Assembly (NCBI GenBank): GCA_037367405.1
Contig: JAZKJV010006043.1
Span: 558,001-622,000, forward strand
From: Ottelia alismoides
Lineage: Eukaryota > Streptophyta > Magnoliopsida > Alismatales > Hydrocharitaceae
Length of the DNA stretch: 64,000 nucleotides
Reading direction: 5' to 3'
Shown: piece by piece, positions 35,101 to 47,353 of the stretch
Layout: each line of letters starts with the position of its first letter
Numbering within the stretch: position 1 is the first letter of the stretch
Made by a program: the position numbers and the translations under genes
Notes under the pieces: model-generated
Told to the model about the DNA's origin: nothing
Databases searched by the model: none
Seen by the model: only the letters and a program-made list of their open reading frames with translations

Positions 35101-35990
35101 ATATTTGCATATTTTATACATTTATAAGAAAATTAAATGCATGTTTACATATTTTTTATTTTATTTTTATGAATTTATTGATATACATAAATAAATACAT
35201 GTATACATTTTATAGGTATAGTATACCTATATATTATAGTATGTTATTTACTTTAAGTTTATTTTAATTGTTTTATTTTATATTTAAATATTTAATATGT
35301 TTTAAATAATATTTACAATTATTCAAAAATATAAGAGGAGTAAAAGCACAAAGAATAAAATATATGAATATTATGTAAATATATGCATTACAATTATATC
35401 CAAGAAAGCCGACTTTTGTATCTTAATTCTATTTTTAATGAGACCATCTCTTCATTAGATAAATAATTCAACGTGAAATACAATTGAGGTGAGTATGCTC
35501 CAATTTGAGTTCAGACTGAGGAGATGTTGATCTATGAAGTTTGGTTTGCGACTTTTTCATCTATATGTCCAAGTGGAACTATGCATTTTTTTGACAATTA
35601 TTTGTATAATTATATATATATGTATTAATATATATAATTTTCATGTTGAAAATTTTATAATCTGATGTGTGTAAACTAAAGAATAAAATGGAGTTAAAAT
35701 GGGCACTTACAATTTGAATAATTAGGGTTTTATATATAATATTTAGCACTTATCTCCCCATACTTTATTCCTTGTCGACCAAATCAGAGCCTGGGGTCAT
35801 TCAATATCTTTGATACTTCATTTATTTTTCTTCTCTTTATTTTTTATTTTAGTTTTAATATAGATAATTATGTGTTATTAACATATAATAATGAATGTTA
35901 ATTTGTACATATTAGCATTATTTATAGGTGCTTTGATAGAGATTTAAAGACAAAATAGAAGAATAATGGTAGATGAATGGATATTCATCA
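32138..35990 (-). mobile_element. LTR-C: Ath4 5' LTR
   Basis: 3853 bp from TGTTGATTAGG next to the primer site to GGATATTCATCA. It shares with LTR-A the GAACCACTGAGAGC block (32331), the CACGTGAGG block (33439), the TATA box (34587-34594) and TTTATTCCTTGTCGACCAA (35762). ORFs at 33520-34236 and 34977-35267 are incidental. Confidence 0.88.
34587..34594 (-). promoter_or_regulatory. TATA box of LTR-C
   Basis: Minus strand TATAAATA, placed about 1.4 kb from the U3 end as in LTR-A. Confidence 0.65.
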
Positions 35991-36033
35991 GACATAAATC
36001 TTATTTCAAAAATTTTAGGGGCATAACGTGTCA

Positions 36034-38220
36034 TGACCTACTCACCTATTTGGCATGAGCACGACAATTTCTTTCTAATCATCTTAATCTTTATTAATCC
36101 TATCCATAAAAATTTGGTAGCAATTTCTCTATATTAAGGACTCCAAACCACCAGCAAGTACATGAAACAATTCATGTCAAACATTCCATACAAATTTCCA
36201 TATAATCCACTATCACAACTATCCAAATCAGCATTTGCATTCACAATACCAAACACATTTCCAACTGTTCTTTTTGCAAAACCACCATACACTATCATAA
36301 GTCAGGAATTTCTCTTTTCTCTTCATTACAAAAAAATCATGCACCCTTTCATGATACTAACTATTTACTTGAAGCATAAAAATTTTACCCGAAATATCTG
36401 ATATAAGGAGTAAGTTGTCATAATGTCCGTCTAATAATGTAATTCGCATTCATTTTGTGCCTCTTGCTCTTGATATATTTGTAAATAATATTTAATAATA
36501 TAGGGTTAAGTCTAAACTCGATATGAACATAGACCCAGTGCATGGATCTCAAGCTTTAGGTAAGCTATTTTTTAAATGTATTTTGCAATTCATCGGATAA
36601 ATTGCTATTAGAAACACTATAAAAAGACATTCGAATGAGAACATGGCTTAACAAATTTTGCATGGATAAATAAGTATAATGGAATACGTGTAACATGGAA
36701 TAATGTTAGAAAATACCTGAAAATCTTGCATATATAAGTTTCAATGTCACACTACCCCAACATGTCGTATTAAGTCATAAATCATGTAAAATTATTAAGG
36801 CAGAGAGCCTCAACTCAAGATCGTGAAAATCTTGTCATGTGCATTGACGATCCCAAAGATCAAGTACATTTCATATATGATTCAAAGCCCATTTGTATAT
36901 GAAATGCGGGCCCAGAGCCCTCCAAAGTCACAAGGAGTAGGCCATAGGTATACCACGAGAATACCTATCCCAACATGTAGTGACTTGCTCAAGACCATTC
37001 TAGGGAGTAGGCCATAACATGCATTGTTCTTATTTCATATCATGAGAAATCTTGAAAACATAAATACACACGTCATTTTAAAACTTACATTCGTGTACCT
37101 TGAAAAATCTTGACCACATCACCATACATATCCCTGTAAAACATGCATTCATGTATCTTGAAAAATCTTTACAACATAATCATATGTATGCATGTAAACT
37201 TGCATTCACATATCTTGAGAGAAATTCATAAACATAAACTGCATATGTATTGCAGCATGAAATTCATAATTGAACTCGATAAATATGGCATGATAAATGC
37301 AAATGATTTATTTTCTGTAAAGAACTTAATAAGCATGGACATCATGTGAAATCGTTGCTATAAAATTCAACGAAAACTGTATTTTTTTCATAGAAAATAT
37401 CTTGGAACCACTCACCTTTAGGTTGGAATGATTAACTGACCAAGAGTTATTACCGATGTCACCTTCTAATTCCTAAAATTTTATAGACATATGCGAGATA
37501 ATGAATACTTACGCTTTGGAAAAGGTAGCATTGATACATATCAAAAGATGAAATTCCTAGAGTATGCTAGATTATGATTTATGCTTCCCGAATAAATAAG
37601 ATACAATGAAATGTCATTATTTATATCCCTTTCTTCTTCTTCTTCTTTTCCTCTCTCTATATATACTTCCACATTATTCTTTATCCAAGTATCACTAGAT
37701 TCTTAGATTGGGTTATCCAATTCCATAAAGAATATAACTAAGTCTCCTATAACTGACCCAAACTACTCATATATTATCAATGTCATTTAATCATATTTTT
37801 GAATTTAAAACTCATCTAACATTGAAGGTGTAAATTCCCATCCATAGAAGGAAAGAAAACTTTCATGGGTTAATTTAAAATTACAGGCTTTATCAGATTT
37901 AATCTTTCCACTATAGCACTGCCTCCAAAAATAGAATTTCCCATTTTTTCCTTCAGAACATGAAAATCTACAACATCGTCTATATTTCCTTGGAAAATTA
38001 TTTCCTAAATAAATCCATGTAGGTTGAGGGCGGTAAATAGTCATCACGAACTAGTAAGGACAAGTACGTCCCTCTACAATGCCTCTGCTTCAGTGAGAAA
38101 AATACCTGACAGTTCTCACATCGGACATTCTATCAGACTTGCACGATCCCTTGCACAATCTCCTCCGTTTCTAGGAAATGTGAAGTGCCCTCGAGTTAAA
38201 TGGAAAGGTCGATGAATAAA
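36034..38220. mobile_element. Possible decayed gypsy LTR
   Basis: The start TGTCATGACC and following tract (GGACTCCAAACCACCAGCAAG near 36139, CCACTCACCTTTAGGTTGG near 37409) resemble the LTR style of plant Tekay/Del-type chromoviruses. This is a recollection of style, not an alignment. A TATA-like CTATATATAC lies at 37665. I see no internal domain or clear end; boundaries and orientation are uncertain. Confidence 0.3.
37051..37230. repeat. Short tandem repeat, ~57-bp unit
   Basis: Successive diverged units begin CTTGAAAA at 37051, 37099 and 37157, and CTTGAGAG at 37213. Each reads roughly CTTGAAAAATCTT...ACAT...CATATGTATGCATGTAAA...TTGCATTCATGTAT. Confidence 0.6.
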
Positions 38221-38914
38221 GGCTCTATTCTTGTTTATCTATATACCCATATTATTTGTTCCCATCCGTTGTCTTCTTTTTCTCCCCCGAACACATAGCA
38301 AGGGCATGAGAATTTCAACCACATCATCCATTGCCATACAAATCAAATAGTGATATTAAACTTCAACCACTAACATAATGTCTCTCGTAGCTTATAAAAA
38401 TAGAATGGCAATTTCACCAATTTACCCAATACACCTAACATGCCCCGCAACTTGTATCCCATGTCCTTTTAAATTAAGTCACCTCCTTTCAAGATATTAC
38501 AATAAGATTAAGTACTATCTAAATAACCATACTTGCATATCTATTCTAATTATTGACCAACTTATTATATTTAGTTTGCAGTAGTGGTGTAAATGAAGTT
38601 GAATATACATGTATTGCCTCTATCAAAATATCCGGTATATTAATTATGACACCTGACTCTTGCCCATCTTAAGAATAGATCTCATAGCATGTTTCCTCCT
38701 ATTCGTCAAGAATTATATCTACATTCGAATACATATGGTAACATATATACTTTTCTCTGGCATTTGGCATCCATGAATTGTAGGCTTAATATATAAAGAA
38801 GTGCTTAATCTAATATGGATGTTACATAATGTAACTCCGAAACCTTGAAATGATGCAAGTGTAAAGAAATCCCCCAAAAAATTCTAGATATCCCCCCATT
38901 GCAAAATCCTCGCT
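38221..38914. other. No feature seen
   Basis: AT-rich sequence; ORF 38378-38584 has no domain. Confidence 0.5.
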
Positions 38915-39055
38915 TCATCCCTGAGCCTTTATGCGATTGAAGATAAGAGTATTGTAGTGCCTACCCCTTACACTGATGTTCTTCCTCCTCTCATCGTAGT
39001 GAAGCTTCGGAACTTCATAGTTCACCAATGGGATGCCTCTCTTCCTCTTGTATCT
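38915..39055 (-). pseudogene. Last-exon-like fragment of an unrecognised gene
   Basis: On the minus strand a pyrimidine tract ending TTTTCTCTAG (a 3' splice-site pattern) precedes 46 codons ending in TGA at 38915-38917. Readable parts are RGIPLVNYEVPKLHYDERR and SVRGRHYNTLIFNRIKAQG. The sequence is basic and well mixed, unlike the surrounding AT-rich repeats, and looks like the C-terminus of a conserved protein. I cannot name the family. No upstream exon is visible within 1 kb, so it is probably a relic or captured piece. Confidence 0.45.
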
Positions 39056-40149
39056 CTAGAGAAAAGGAGTGTAGAAATCAAATTGTAGGAAAAGCTCGAC
39101 GGGAAATGATGGGAGGATAATTAAGTGCAATTAAAGGGTGAAACAAGAAATCTATGTATGCCAAATTTGAAGTGATAACATACCCCCAAAATATCTCTAT
39201 CTGTGCATACACAATTAAAATCAACATGGCCCAAATTTCCTTAAATGCCTCTAATCATGCTTCACTAAAAATGCCATAATTTTTTCACTTCACAAAGCCT
39301 CTTCTCCTTCTTCTTGACCTCAACCACTGCTATCTTTGTGAGAAAATCAAACCTCTAAGTAGGCTTTGTTAGTCCTTGATTTGACCAGGCTAGCGTGATT
39401 GGGCTGGATAAAAACTTTCTCTCCATTCGCACACTTATCCTCTTGTCTAGGCTCGCATTCTCTCTTTTTAGGCAGCCTCTCAGTCTCATATGTTTTGCAT
39501 TATCGAAAGAGCATTGAGTTGTGCCTTTAGTCACTGAAAGTCATTAAGGATCTAATTAATTCCTAATTGAATTGATCTTTATATACTAGTTGGAAGGATT
39601 GAGAGGGATAGCTAAACATGATGGAGGAAAGAAAACAATAAGAGAGAATAAGTCAAAGAGTCCAGCTGTAGACAAACTGCTGTGAAAGATCACTTGAATA
39701 TCTCGCATTATAGTTGGCACAATATAGATGAGGGAAGGGAGTGAGGACTTTGGTGTAATAGGTAAGAACATTAATGACTTGAGAAATGTAGGCATCATTA
39801 ACAACCAAAAATGAGTTGAAGTACCTACATTCTTATGAAATGAGATTGTGGAGTACCTTGGGCTCGGGATCTCAGATTCCACATCGAATTAAACATCGGT
39901 GTGGCCGTGCAATATGTAATTATGATCCTTATGCTAGAAAAAATCACTGTTTATTTCTAAAATTGTTATACATAGATATTCACTCTGAAAATGACTTATT
40001 ATAAAAATTTATGATTAACATATTTCAGAAAATATTCTAAACATCTAGAAATCAAAATCATGAATATCAAGGGAGGATGAAGACCATTTAATATTAATCG
40101 AGCATCAAGACTAGGATAAATGTCTATTGATATAATTACTAGATGAGTA
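39056..40149. other. No feature seen
   Basis: No domain, repeat or RNA gene could be supported here. Confidence 0.5.
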
Positions 40150-41090
40150 AAAGGACCTTTAGATTATCTGCAAGTGCAACACTTGCCAACTTGTGAATAT
40201 TGAATTCAAAGTAAAATGTCCAAAGCATCTGTTTCCAAGAAAGGTGTAAGATGGGAAGGTATACGTGACCTAATGCATACCAATGTATGTGGTCCATTTA
40301 GTACTACAATACTATATGGACATCAATATTATATGACCTTTATTGATGACTGTGGTATGATTTGTGTTCATATTATGTCTTAAGTCTGAAACCTTTGAAA
40401 AGTTCAAAGAATTTATGGCTTTCGTTGAGAACCAGACATGAAGGAAGATTAAAAAAATTCGATCTGACCGAGGTGACGAATACCCCTTAGATGAGTTTAA
40501 CGAATACCTTAAAGAGATGAATAATTTCCATTCTCACTCCTCCAGGTACTCTTCAGCTAAACAGAGTTCAGAGAGACGTAACATAACCATGTCGAACATG
40601 ATGGGATCTACGATGAGTAAAGCACACTTACCTCTTAGTTTCTGGAGACATGCAATACAAACTACATCTTATGTGTTAAACAAAATTCCAAATAAACCAA
40701 TACATAAAACCCCTCATGAAATGTGGTTTGGAACCAAGATAAGTGTATGGTATGTAAGAATGCGGGATCATTTGGTCCACCTAAAAACATGGATGCAGGG
40801 AATCTGGAATCTCACATCTGAGAGTGCTACTTCATTGGATATGTAAAGAATGGTATTGGATATATACTTTATGATCGTAAGACTCAAAAAGTATTTATCT
40901 CTAGAAACATCAAATTTCTAGAGGATGAATTCTTTAAGAGTCAAGATAACAATGAAGTAAAAGAACTCATTGAGTTGAGTGAGAGGTTCCTATATCAGAA
41001 AGTAAAGAGATAATAAAAGATGGCATATCTATACCTTTTAGAAAGAGTTTAGAGGTGGTAAAACTATCTGAGAGGAATAGATTCCATGTT
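40150..41090 (+). pseudogene. Ty1/copia integrase fragment
   Basis: Translations in shifting frames give the end of the integrase zinc finger (CEY...QSKMSKA), HTNVCGPF and GHQYYMTFIDD of the catalytic core, IRSDRGDEY, then in one ORF (40517-40846) LPLSFWRHAIQTTSYVLNKI and KTPHEMWFG. Next comes GYILYDRKTQKVFISRNIKF and FLEDEFF, the spacer before RT. The RT itself is missing. Copia order (integrase before RT) fits. Stops and frameshifts are numerous. It lies opposite in orientation to the copia LTR piece at 42346, so they are probably from different insertions. Confidence 0.8.
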
Positions 41091-42326
41091 TAGAGGAGTT
41101 TAATGATGATCCAACTTCATATAAATTATTAATCGATTAAAGGAAATCCAATCATTATTGTGAATAATAAATTATTGACCATTATTAATTTAATCCTATA
41201 ATATTAAAATCGCTCCAACTAATCCAAAAAAGATTAATGCAATCAGCTTTGTATCCTTTAAACAACATGCAATAATCAATTTGTACATGCATACCAACAC
41301 AATTTTCTCATTTTATAGGAGTAAAAGTTGACCCCTTCATATTTAACCTTTCTCAAAATATTTCTGACCAGGTAATTTAGAATGTTGAGTTGGAGCACTT
41401 CCTTAACTAAATGCACCAATTAAGTAGCCACCACAATAATCCATGCCTAGACACCAAATTTATCTCAATGGAACATACTATGAACATATTAAATTGTAAT
41501 CAAGTAATTAAGTCAATTTAGAGTATTATTGATTCACAATCAAGCATGCACATAATAGAGAATATGAAATAAATAGACACTCTAATTATTGCATATAATC
41601 AATTAAGAAAAAGAGATTTCAGGTTCCAAATTTACAAGTTGCGACCATCCCATTTCAAATTGGAAGACACCATATATCATGGGCAACAAGCTTATTGCGG
41701 CCCAAATATTTCCTAAATATTAAGTCCAACTCCTGATCTAAATATATCATATATGTTCACATCAATATTGAGTCCAAAAATTGGAAAAAACAATTCATTA
41801 TATTTTTATCGAGTCCTTTTCCAATTATGCCTATGGAGAAATCAAATTTCTCGAGGTCGCATAGCCAGAATAACATGATTTTTTTAAACTAATTTAGGAC
41901 TTGATTAATGATTTACTAATCAGTATTGTAAAATATTATATGACTAAAAAATATTAGCAAATTATTCCATAATGATTCGCTGCGATCTTTAAACGAAATC
42001 TTAGTCTCTGGGTACTTTATACATCTAAGTCTCTGCAGGTCTTTTGGGCATGAGTCTGGACTTTCTAGACTTCATAAATATTCCCAAAGTTTTGTTCTAA
42101 CTAGGGGCTAAAAATAGCAACATCATATATCGCATAATCATTCGAAATAAAAAATAGTTAAACATTAATATACCCACAAATGGCTAAACATGACTTATTA
42201 TTCTTTGGACTCGAATGCGATCTGAACCCTCTAAATAAGATTATGATCTTGCACATCATGGAAACATGAAAAATATGAATCAAATTTGTAATAAAACACT
42301 GATTGCAATATGAATACTCTAAATAA
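41091..42326. other. Noncoding, unassigned; possibly internal copia sequence
   Basis: AT-rich. It lies on the internal side of the primer site at 42327-42339, so it may be leader of that minus-strand copia element, but no gag or pol similarity is visible. Confidence 0.35.
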
Positions 42327-42339
42327 GGATCTGATACCA
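42327..42339 (-). promoter_or_regulatory. Copia primer-binding site, initiator tRNA-Met type
   Basis: The plus strand reads GGATCTGATACCA, 12 of 13 matches to the 3' end of plant initiator tRNA-Met. The element strand therefore reads TGGTATCAGATCC, directly next to the LTR that follows. Confidence 0.7.
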
Positions 42340-42345
42340 TTTAAA

Positions 42346-43500
42346 GGTTGAGTTAAAGCACTGCCAATCTGAATGCAATTGTAAAAAAAGATTGCAAAAG
42401 AGAAATCATCTAGTACAAAAAACTATTTTTCACATAATTTGCAAGATAACAAGAGTGTAGGAATATACCATTGATGCATGGGTTTCTAAAATAAGAGACC
42501 TTCTGACTTAAGTTTGATCCGACGGATATTTGCAGTTGCATGCACACTTGGGAGTTCTCCACTAAGTTGTCCACATAAAATAGATGAAGAATGATCTCTA
42601 CCTCCTGATTTCGTCTCACAAAATAAAGTCCTTCTACTTGGACACGAAACACGAAGAAGAAAGTGGATCCTCTCATAATGGTCAAACCAATGGAGAAGAA
42701 AGTAGATGTTATAGGGTGGACGACCAGGGGGCATTTGGTGGAGCATATGGGGCACTACCAAGGAAAAATAAAGAGAAATATTCTCTATTACTTTATTCTA
42801 TATCCTTTTAGGACTAGAGAGCACTTGTTGAGAGATAGAATTCAAGAATTGAAAATAGAGGTTGTGTCTCTCTGTTAATGCACATATGGATGACCAAGAA
42901 AGATGGAGTAGAGAGTCAAGACTCTCTACCATATCTCATTTTAAAATTCAACTTCTAATAAGACATTTCTAATTTTGAATTTGAATAAATAAATGAGATA
43001 ATGAAAGATACAATCATCTTTCTCTCTTCAATTATCTCATATGGAGGGCCATACAAAATTTGGACCTTTCTTCTTTATTTATTCCATTTAATAATTATTT
43101 AAGTTCTTTATGGAATTGGTTTTAATAATTATGGCTTTATCTCTCTAGATTATTACCACTAATTATTTATGGGATAATTATAAAAATTGTCCTACTAACT
43201 AACGAATCTAATTCATTAGTCCAAAATAAAATGTAAATCCAAATTGCATTTATTTAATGGAGTTTGTGAGTTCAATTCACATCAACATCAATTAATTAAT
43301 TGAATCATATTCACATAAGTCCAAAAATAAATATGGGTCATATTATTATTAATTATTACAGATCCATATCTATATTAATTATCTACCAATAACGTGAACC
43401 ATATTTATATATTCCCAATTTGATTTATTGGTGATGATAACAACTATTATCTCGATAGTTAATTTCTCAATATACGCTCCTAATCCAATTAGGACTCGTT
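42346..43500 (-). mobile_element. Copia-type LTR end, minus strand
   Basis: It lies upstream of the Met primer site and extends to where LTR-D begins. Minus-strand ATTTACATTTTATTTTGGAC and TGTGAATATGATTCAATTAA (plus 43200-43330) resemble the U3 of the solo LTR near 9976-10020, including its style of short hairpins. It appears cut by LTR-D at about 43501, so the full length is unknown. Confidence 0.5.
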
Positions 43501-46500
43501 TGTAGATGAAAAATCCTAAATTCCCTTAGTTAATTTCGATGAATTGTTATAGCATGGAATTCTAGGAACAGTTCAAAAATATGAAAAACACTTAATGTTC
43601 AACTAAAACATGTGGTCAATTTTAATTTTTACTTCAGAAAGCTCAAGGTCGACACTAGGAGGCAAAATATGTGGGCTTTAATTCAGATAACTAAGCGAGC
43701 CTATTTTCATAGAGGAATTTTTATATATTTTTGATGGCATGAAATGCAAATGCAAATGGAAATGCAATTATGCATATGATTAAAAATAAAAAGTAAGACA
43801 TGCAGGCAATCTATAAGTACGATTCTTAAGGAAACCTCACAAATTTAATTTTCAAATCAAGTACAAATTAGTCAATTATTGTTTCTCCTATAATCCTTAT
43901 TTAATGGAGAATGTAAAACAAAACATTTATAATTGTATGAGTTAAAATGCATGCATGAAAATGAGGAAAGTTTTGAGGTTTTTATGTAATTTTTTCGCAC
44001 GTAGAATCCAAAAATTATAAAACTTGGTATTGATATGAAAATTCCAAAATACACGTACCGTAATTTTTTTAAAATTTTTGGATAAAAGATGAGTTTTTAG
44101 TGTATTTAGAACAATCTAGAGCAATTTGCTTTTAATAGATACCAAACATATGTATTATTGCATACTAAAATTTCGTGAGATATCTCTCTCTATATATATA
44201 CAGAGAGAGAAATGAGTAATATAGGGAACTTTTAATTTTTGAAAATACTAAATATGTTGAAAATGAATTACTAGAATCACTCAATATTTTTTAGGCACAT
44301 GAAGCATGAAAATGCAATGAACTTTGGAGGCATGTTAGAGTATAATTAATTTATAAATGTGTATGTTTTTATAATTTTTGAGCAATGTGTAATTCAATAT
44401 CACATTTGGAAGTAAAAATGGTTAAAATATATGATTTGTCAGCAAATGAGTTTTAATAAATGAAATATAGAGCATAAAAAATCATAAAAATAGTCACAAT
44501 GTAGAGAAATAATTGTCCATCAACATGTATTTTTTAGAACTAAAAAATAATGAAAATTGAAGTTCCAAGTTAAGGCTTCAATACAAGGAGTAGGGAGGTG
44601 ATCTCTTTAGGACTAGTCTCGCGCTTTTATGTGGATAGTTCTCTGCTTGGGGGAACCATCGACTTGTTCACCGTTTACTATAGGTGTCAGATGAGCATGC
44701 ATGATATGATGTTTTAGAAGTAGAACATTTGTCATTAAAGCGATCGAGTGGGTCAAGCAGAAAAATTTGTAGATTTTAATTATTATACTCCTAAACTCAA
44801 GTGTATATCAATGAAGTACATGAGTGTTGAACTTAGGGATGCAAACTGTATGAACTAGGTATGAAATAGTAGAAAAGTCCATGATGTAGGGTTTTATGTA
44901 TTTTAAGGTTTTTAGTTTATTTTAGTATTTTGTATTATTTTTAATATTATTTATAGCTATGTGTAAAGAAGTATAGCTACGTGTTTTATATTTTTGTATT
45001 TGATTTTATTTTTTAATGTTATTATGTTTCTCGATTTATTATTTTTATTTTATAAAATTTTTTATAAGTTTTTAATATGTGAATTGAACTGTAAAGGTGA
45101 CATATGTGTATAAGGGTGAAATAAGTTTTATATTTTTATTATGAATATAATATTTCCAAAAAATTAAAGTGAAAATCATTCCATGTTTTTATTTGTTTTA
45201 CTATTTTTGAAACTTTTACGCAATTTTTAGAGATTGTTTGGATTTTAGAGTGATATTGATTGAGAAAATAATGTTTTTATACAAAACAAGGATGCATTTT
45301 TTATTTGAAAAATAGTAAACTTGAACACAACATGAAGTGAAGAGTAAACGAAGGAGTTGTTGACGGTGAATGGAGATGGTCCAGATCTCCTGCCATCGTG
45401 CATTGTCATAGGTGAGAGGGATATGTGAGATATATCAAAAGCGAAAGGGTTTCGAATAGGAGAAGGATTCGATAAGGGATTTTGGTATCAAATTTGAGGA
45501 AAATTGACAGAGAAAGAGGATTTGCAGAGAGAATCAGAGTATAAGAGGAAGAAGGATAAGAGATGAAATCTAAGGTATTAGACGTTGGATCTAACTTAGG
45601 ATTGAGATGAATGATGTGCATGTGGATCTAGATCCAGATGATATTATCTCCTCAATGCACGATAGTGAGGAGGCTCACGTACGACGGAGGAGCTCCTCAA
45701 TGCTAGTGGTGATCTCGTGCTTCTCCCTCTCTTTCCTCGTTGCGATAATAGAGAAGGACCTCAATTTCACTCTCGATCTCTCTCGATGGGAGCTCAATGG
45801 TGATTGAGCAAAGAAAACGACAGATGACTAATTGCAATTGATGAAGGTCTGTATACATGTGGATGGAGGATATCTAGGTTCAATGAACCTGGACGTGAAT
45901 TGGGACAGAGAAGAAGGTTCTAGACGGTGGATATGATAAGCGAGGGGCTGAATCGGAGATCGCTTCATTGGATGTTGTTAGGATAATAGACTGGTAGTTG
46001 GGGGAAGAGGGGAGAGAAGAGAACATAGGAAAAAGAAGAAAGGGGGGAAATAAAGAAGAGACGACGAAGAGGGGTGGTTGATTGGCTTTAACCTTTCTTG
46101 ATTGTCCAATGACACGTCGATACGCAGTATGAGCCTTCCATTAGAAGACGAAATAAGGATGAGGACAAAGAACAAAGCATAAATAATATGATATAATGTA
46201 TAAATACATTCTAAATTCAATAATAAATTTTAAATTAATAAATAATATAAATACAAAAGTTTATAAATTAGTAAATTATTTTGCTATGAACTTTAATAAA
46301 TTTAACAATCTAATTCGTTTCAATAAATTAAATAAATAAGTATAAATTATAAATATAAGTAATATATAATAGAATAATATTTTAATTTAATATTTTTATA
46401 AATAAATTATATATTATATTTTATTATTAATAATTTATTTTACTAATTAAGGATTATAAATATATTTTTATTTTATTTTTAAAACATTATTTATTTATAA

Positions 46501-47339
46501 AAATAATTAGTAATATGTTTACTACAAGCACATTATACCTATATAATAAGTATATATATTTATTTTTTATGTTAAGCTTTTGTAGTTTTTATTTAAATTT
46601 TACAAATTTATTATAAAATATATGAAAAATAATAAATAAATAAGTACAAACTACAATAAATATAATAATATGGCTAATATGCAACTATATAGATAACATA
46701 GTACACCAAAAGGCAACTTTGTCATCTTAAACTCCGCTTTTAATGAAACCACCATAATTTTAAGTATAATTTAATTCTAAATACAATGGAGGTGAGTTTT
46801 ATGAATTTTGAGCACACATGGAGTAGATATTTAGCTTCAAATATTCATTTTATGATTTTTCGGTTCTTTGTACCATATCATCTATGCATTAAATATTTTT
46901 ATTATTATTTTATAAATTAATATACATTATAATAAATAATTTTAAAGAATAAAATATTTTAGTTTGAAGTCATTTGAATGATTAATAAAATAGATGACAT
47001 ATGTACAAGGTGAATAATGTATATAAATATATAATATGCGATCTATATTTTTGAAGATTTTCATAGATAGTGACTTTATCTCCACGTACTTATTCTCTAA
47101 TCGACTAGGTCAATGTTGACATAGTCTTGGGGTTTAAGATCATTCTTTACATATTTACATACTTCTTTCTTTTCAGTTTCTTTTTCTCATTTATTTTGGA
47201 TGATATAAATGTTAAATACACAATATCAGCAAATAATATGAATGTATTAGTAAGCGAGAATTAGTGGTTATTTACATGTGTTTTATCAAGGATTTTAGCC
47301 AAAATGAAAGAATAATAGTGATGAATCATGGATTCATCA
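43501..47339 (-). mobile_element. LTR-D: Ath3 3' LTR
   Basis: The end at 47339 (GGATTCATCA) abuts the polypurine tract. The other end, near 43501 (TGTAGATGAAAAATCC), is placed by alignment with LTR-B and is approximate. About 3.8 kb long. It shares AAAAATTATAAAACTTGG (44011) and the GGAATGCAATTATGC region (43759) with LTR-B. ORFs at 45406-46220 are incidental. Confidence 0.75.
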
Positions 47340-47353
47340 TTCCCCTTCACTTT
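47340..47353 (-). promoter_or_regulatory. Ath3 polypurine tract
   Basis: Minus strand AAAGTGAAGGGGAA directly followed by the LTR start TGATGAATCC. This is the expected primer for plus-strand DNA synthesis. It lies about 1.8 kb from the hairpin array, so the G runs there are not the main tract. Confidence 0.8.

Noticed and set aside
41378..42365. GTTGAGTTGGAGCACTTCC (41378) and GTTGAGTTAAAGCACTGCC (42346) as the ends of two LTRs of one short element
   Set aside because: Similarity stops after about 20 bases; the following sequences do not align.
40150..43500. One copia element made of the integrase fragment and the LTR with Met primer site
   Set aside because: The integrase piece is on the plus strand and the LTR with primer site on the minus strand.
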